Source: JBDHZU01 sp039812085 (GTDB lineage Bacteria > Actinomycetota > Actinomycetes > S36-B12 > UBA10799). From it: 6,022 nucleotides of DNA. The translations under genes and the position numbers were made by a program. How positions within the stretch are numbered: the stretch's first letter is position 1; every line of letters starts with the position of its first letter. The notes under the pieces are model-generated. The model worked only from the letters and a program-made list of their open reading frames with translations, was not told the DNA's origin and searched no databases. The DNA lies in contig JBDHZU010000123.1 in assembly GCA_039812085.1 (NCBI GenBank), positions 1-6,022 of the forward strand, given 5' to 3'. Positions 3,962 to 6,022 of the stretch are shown in pieces.

Positions 3962-6022
3962 GTGAAGATTCCTCGGCTGGTGAAGGGAACGCTGCGTCGT
4001 ACAGCGTCCCCCTCGGCTCGCGCCGGAATCATTGCGGCGTCAGCGAATGTCGCAGCCACATTTGCCCGCGGACTATTGCCGCGCAGTGTGCTGGATCAAG
4101 CACTGGTCACCGGTATTTGTAGTGCCGCTATGTACGAGACCGTGACCTGGGTGCATGCATCTGCCCAGACGATCGCCTTGCGGACCAGTGACAGTGGCGG
4201 GATGCGTGGGCGAACCGCCAGTTCTTCCCGAACGTTGGCTGCTGATCTTGCATTCATCGGGGTTGGGTTAGGAGCCAGCCAAGCGCTGCCCCACAAAACT
4301 GATGAGGCATTAGGTAAGTCGTTGGTTCGGTTCGGCGCACAAACCCTGATGGTGGGTGGTGCGGCCGGCGCGACGGTTGCCGCGATTGACTCCACGCTGT
4401 CAACGATCTTCCCGAAGAAGAATTTGCACATGCGACCCGTGCTGGCTGACGTTGCTGTCGGTGGTGCGGTTGCTGCTGGCAGTGTGTTCGTTCGACATCA
4501 GCAGGCAAAGAAGTATGGGCTGGTCGATCCAGAACGCCGAGCGATCAAACGGGCAGACGTCGGCGCGACTGTTAAAGCGGTGGGAACAGGAGTTGCAGCC
4601 GCTGGTGGGCTGTTCATCCTGAGCGGCACAGAGGACGTGATCGCTGCTGGAGTGGATCGCTTCTTAGACGAACGAGTCACCCGGTACGACATCGGAAGCC
4701 CTGTGCTGGCTCACACCGTGGCATTCGGCGTGATGGGTGTTGCAGGTGTAGCCGGGCTAGCCGTCGTGCGCAGACGCATCCAGAAGTCGGGCGACATCGT
4801 GGAACCGGCATACCCACAGGCACCTGAAAGCCAATTCGTGACGGCAGGCCCCAATTCGGTGATCGCATTCGATTCCATCGGCAAAGAAGGTCGCCGGTTC
4901 GTTCTCATGGCGTTGAAGGCCGACGAGATCGAAGCCGTTATGGGTGAAGCGGCAATCGACCCCATCCGAATCGTCGCGGGATTCGAGGCAGCAAAGACGG
5001 TGGAAGACCTTGCCCAGCTCTGCCTGGAAGAGATGGAGTCGCTGGGGGCATTCGATCGCTCGCTGATCTGCGTCGCCTCCCCAACCGGGGTTGGTTACGT
5101 CTCCTACACATTCGCCGAATCCTTGGAGTACCTCACTCGTGGCGACTGCGCGATTGTGATGCCGCAGTACGCGTTGGTGCCTAGTGCGCTTGCCTTGGTC
5201 GACACCACAGATGGTGTGCGTCTGCAACGACGAGTGTTGGAGCTGATCCAAGAACGAATCGCCACTATGCCTGCCGAGGCGGCCCCACAAGTAGTGCAGT
5301 TCGGCGAATCGCTTGGCGCACAAGTTGCCTTGGATGTGGCCTACCCACATGGCGCGGGAGAGTTCGCGCGACTCGGTGTCGCTAAGGGCATCTACCTCGG
5401 TGTTCCGTTCCGCACCAAAGCGTGGAATGCCTGGTGGAACGCGCCGGAACAGTTCGATCCCAACCGGGTCTTGGTCAAAGTCACCGAACCCAGTGGATTG
5501 TTCAGCGATCCCACGCGCCGCAACGCACACCAGGTCATGGTGGTTCATGACGACGACCCGGTGAACAAGTTCACCTACCGACTCATCGTTAAGCAGCCGT
5601 GGTGGATGGGCGCGCCCGCAACCCGTCCGGCAAAAGTCCCGCGCGAGACGATCTGGCGGCCAATCACCACATTCGCCATCACGTTGGTCGACCTTATGAA
5701 TGGCATGGACTTCAAACCAGGAGAGTTCCGTCGAGTAGGCCACGACTACCGGATCGACTCCGCGCCCATCACCCAACTCGTCTACGAACTAGACGCCACC
5801 GATGAGCAGATGGCCCGCATCGACCAAGCGCTGCGGGACCGAGAACAGCAATGGGCCGCGAAGCGTTTGATCACTCGAAAGTTCAGTTCTGCCAGGGATA
5901 ACGTCACTCGCACACTGTCGTCGTGGGGAGTCAAAGCATCCAGTGTGGAGCTGCCAGAAGTTGCCGACCTGGATCCTGCCTCTACTTCACTCGATGGGTT
6001 CATCGCACGCTTGGGCAGCAGT
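3962..6022 (+). CDS. Integral-membrane alpha/beta hydrolase, Abhydrolase_9 (DUF2319) family, 3' end outside window
   Basis: An uninterrupted frame of 687 codons runs to the right edge with no stop, so the C-terminus is cut. The start is GTG 3962; GTG 3959 and TTG 3956 are in frame, and TAA 3950-3952 closes the frame upstream. The N-terminal third has about six or seven hydrophobic segments (near 20-40, 42-58, 92-109, 121-142, 160-177, 206-220 and 248-269), matching the membrane domain Abhydrolase_9_N. The C-terminal domain from about residue 295 shows the family signatures: GKEGRRFV (307-314), LGAFDRSL (361-368), SPTGVGYV (373-380), GDCAIVMPQYALVPSAL (394-410), the nucleophile elbow FGESLG with Ser450, HDDDPV (529-534) with the likely acid, and GHDY (593-596) with likely His594. 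The catalytic domain would follow the last membrane helix. Function is unknown; a membrane serine esterase is inferred. Divergent from the lipase-like gene. Confidence 0.9.
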   Translation, partial: MKIPRLVKGTLRRTASPSARAGIIAASANVAATFARGLLPRSVLDQALVTGICSAAMYETVTWVHASAQTIALRTSDSGGMRGRTASSSRTLAADLAFIGVGLGASQALPHKTDEALGKSLVRFGAQTLMVGGAAGATVAAIDSTLSTIFPKKNLHMRPVLADVAVGGAVAAGSVFVRHQQAKKYGLVDPERRAIKRADVGATVKAVGTGVAAAGGLFILSGTEDVIAAGVDRFLDERVTRYDIGSPVLAHTVAFGVMGVAGVAGLAVVRRRIQKSGDIVEPAYPQAPESQFVTAGPNSVIAFDSIGKEGRRFVLMALKADEIEAVMGEAAIDPIRIVAGFEAAKTVEDLAQLCLEEMESLGAFDRSLICVASPTGVGYVSYTFAESLEYLTRGDCAIVMPQYALVPSALALVDTTDGVRLQRRVLELIQERIATMPAEAAPQVVQFGESLGAQVALDVAYPHGAGEFARLGVAKGIYLGVPFRTKAWNAWWNAPEQFDPNRVLVKVTEPSGLFSDPTRRNAHQVMVVHDDDPVNKFTYRLIVKQPWWMGAPATRPAKVPRETIWRPITTFAITLVDLMNGMDFKPGEFRRVGHDYRIDSAPITQLVYELDATDEQMARIDQALRDREQQWAAKRLITRKFSSARDNVTRTLSSWGVKASSVELPEVADLDPASTSLDGFIARLGSS

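Noticed and set aside
4757..5776. Minus-strand open frame of 339 codons opposite the membrane hydrolase
   Set aside because: Long but rich in His, Cys and Arg with no family motif, and fully antisense to the Abhydrolase_9 catalytic domain, whose motifs are unmistakable.
1..6022. CRISPR array, insertion sequence, tRNA/rRNA, toxin-antitoxin or phage genes
   Set aside because: No repeat-spacer pattern, transposase motif, RNA gene or paired small genes seen; nearly all of the window is covered by conserved chromosomal genes.

Overview
The window reads as chromosomal DNA from an actinobacterium of intermediate-to-high GC content (by eye, roughly the high fifties). The evidence is the mycobacterial/streptomycete-like pairing of ku with a LigD polymerase-domain gene, an Abhydrolase_9 (DUF2319) membrane hydrolase, GTG starts and probable leaderless promoters. 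I cannot name the genus. There are no rRNA or tRNA genes, CRISPR arrays, insertion sequences or phage genes. Gene density is very high and every gap is under about 130 bp.

Left part (1-1130, minus strand): a two-gene set. yaaA (1130 to 348) overlaps by a GTGA junction the start of a TRAM-domain RNA (uracil-5-)-methyltransferase (351 down to the left edge, only the N-terminal 117 residues present). Centre (1189-2919, plus strand): ku and a stand-alone LigD polymerase/primase gene form a compact non-homologous end-joining unit. The two genes lie in the same reading frame, with one UGA stop and three codons between them. The ku start is only 58 bp from the divergent yaaA start. Ku would bind broken DNA ends and the LigD polymerase would fill or extend them. 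No ligase or phosphoesterase domain is present, so sealing must use a ligase encoded elsewhere.

Right part (2943-6022): a cytoplasmic lipase-like alpha/beta hydrolase on the minus strand converges on ligD with only a 23-bp gap. About 125 bp upstream of its start, a second and unrelated alpha/beta hydrolase begins on the plus strand: an integral-membrane Abhydrolase_9 protein with all 687 visible codons open to the right edge. The intergenic region holds promoter-like elements for both directions. The plus-strand gene probably gives a leaderless mRNA starting at GTG 3962.

The most notable points are the split NHEJ operon, the replacement of the usually conserved motif II histidine by glutamine in the LigD polymerase, and the single in-frame UGA-C between ku and ligD. 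I found no clearly unprecedented multi-gene system.
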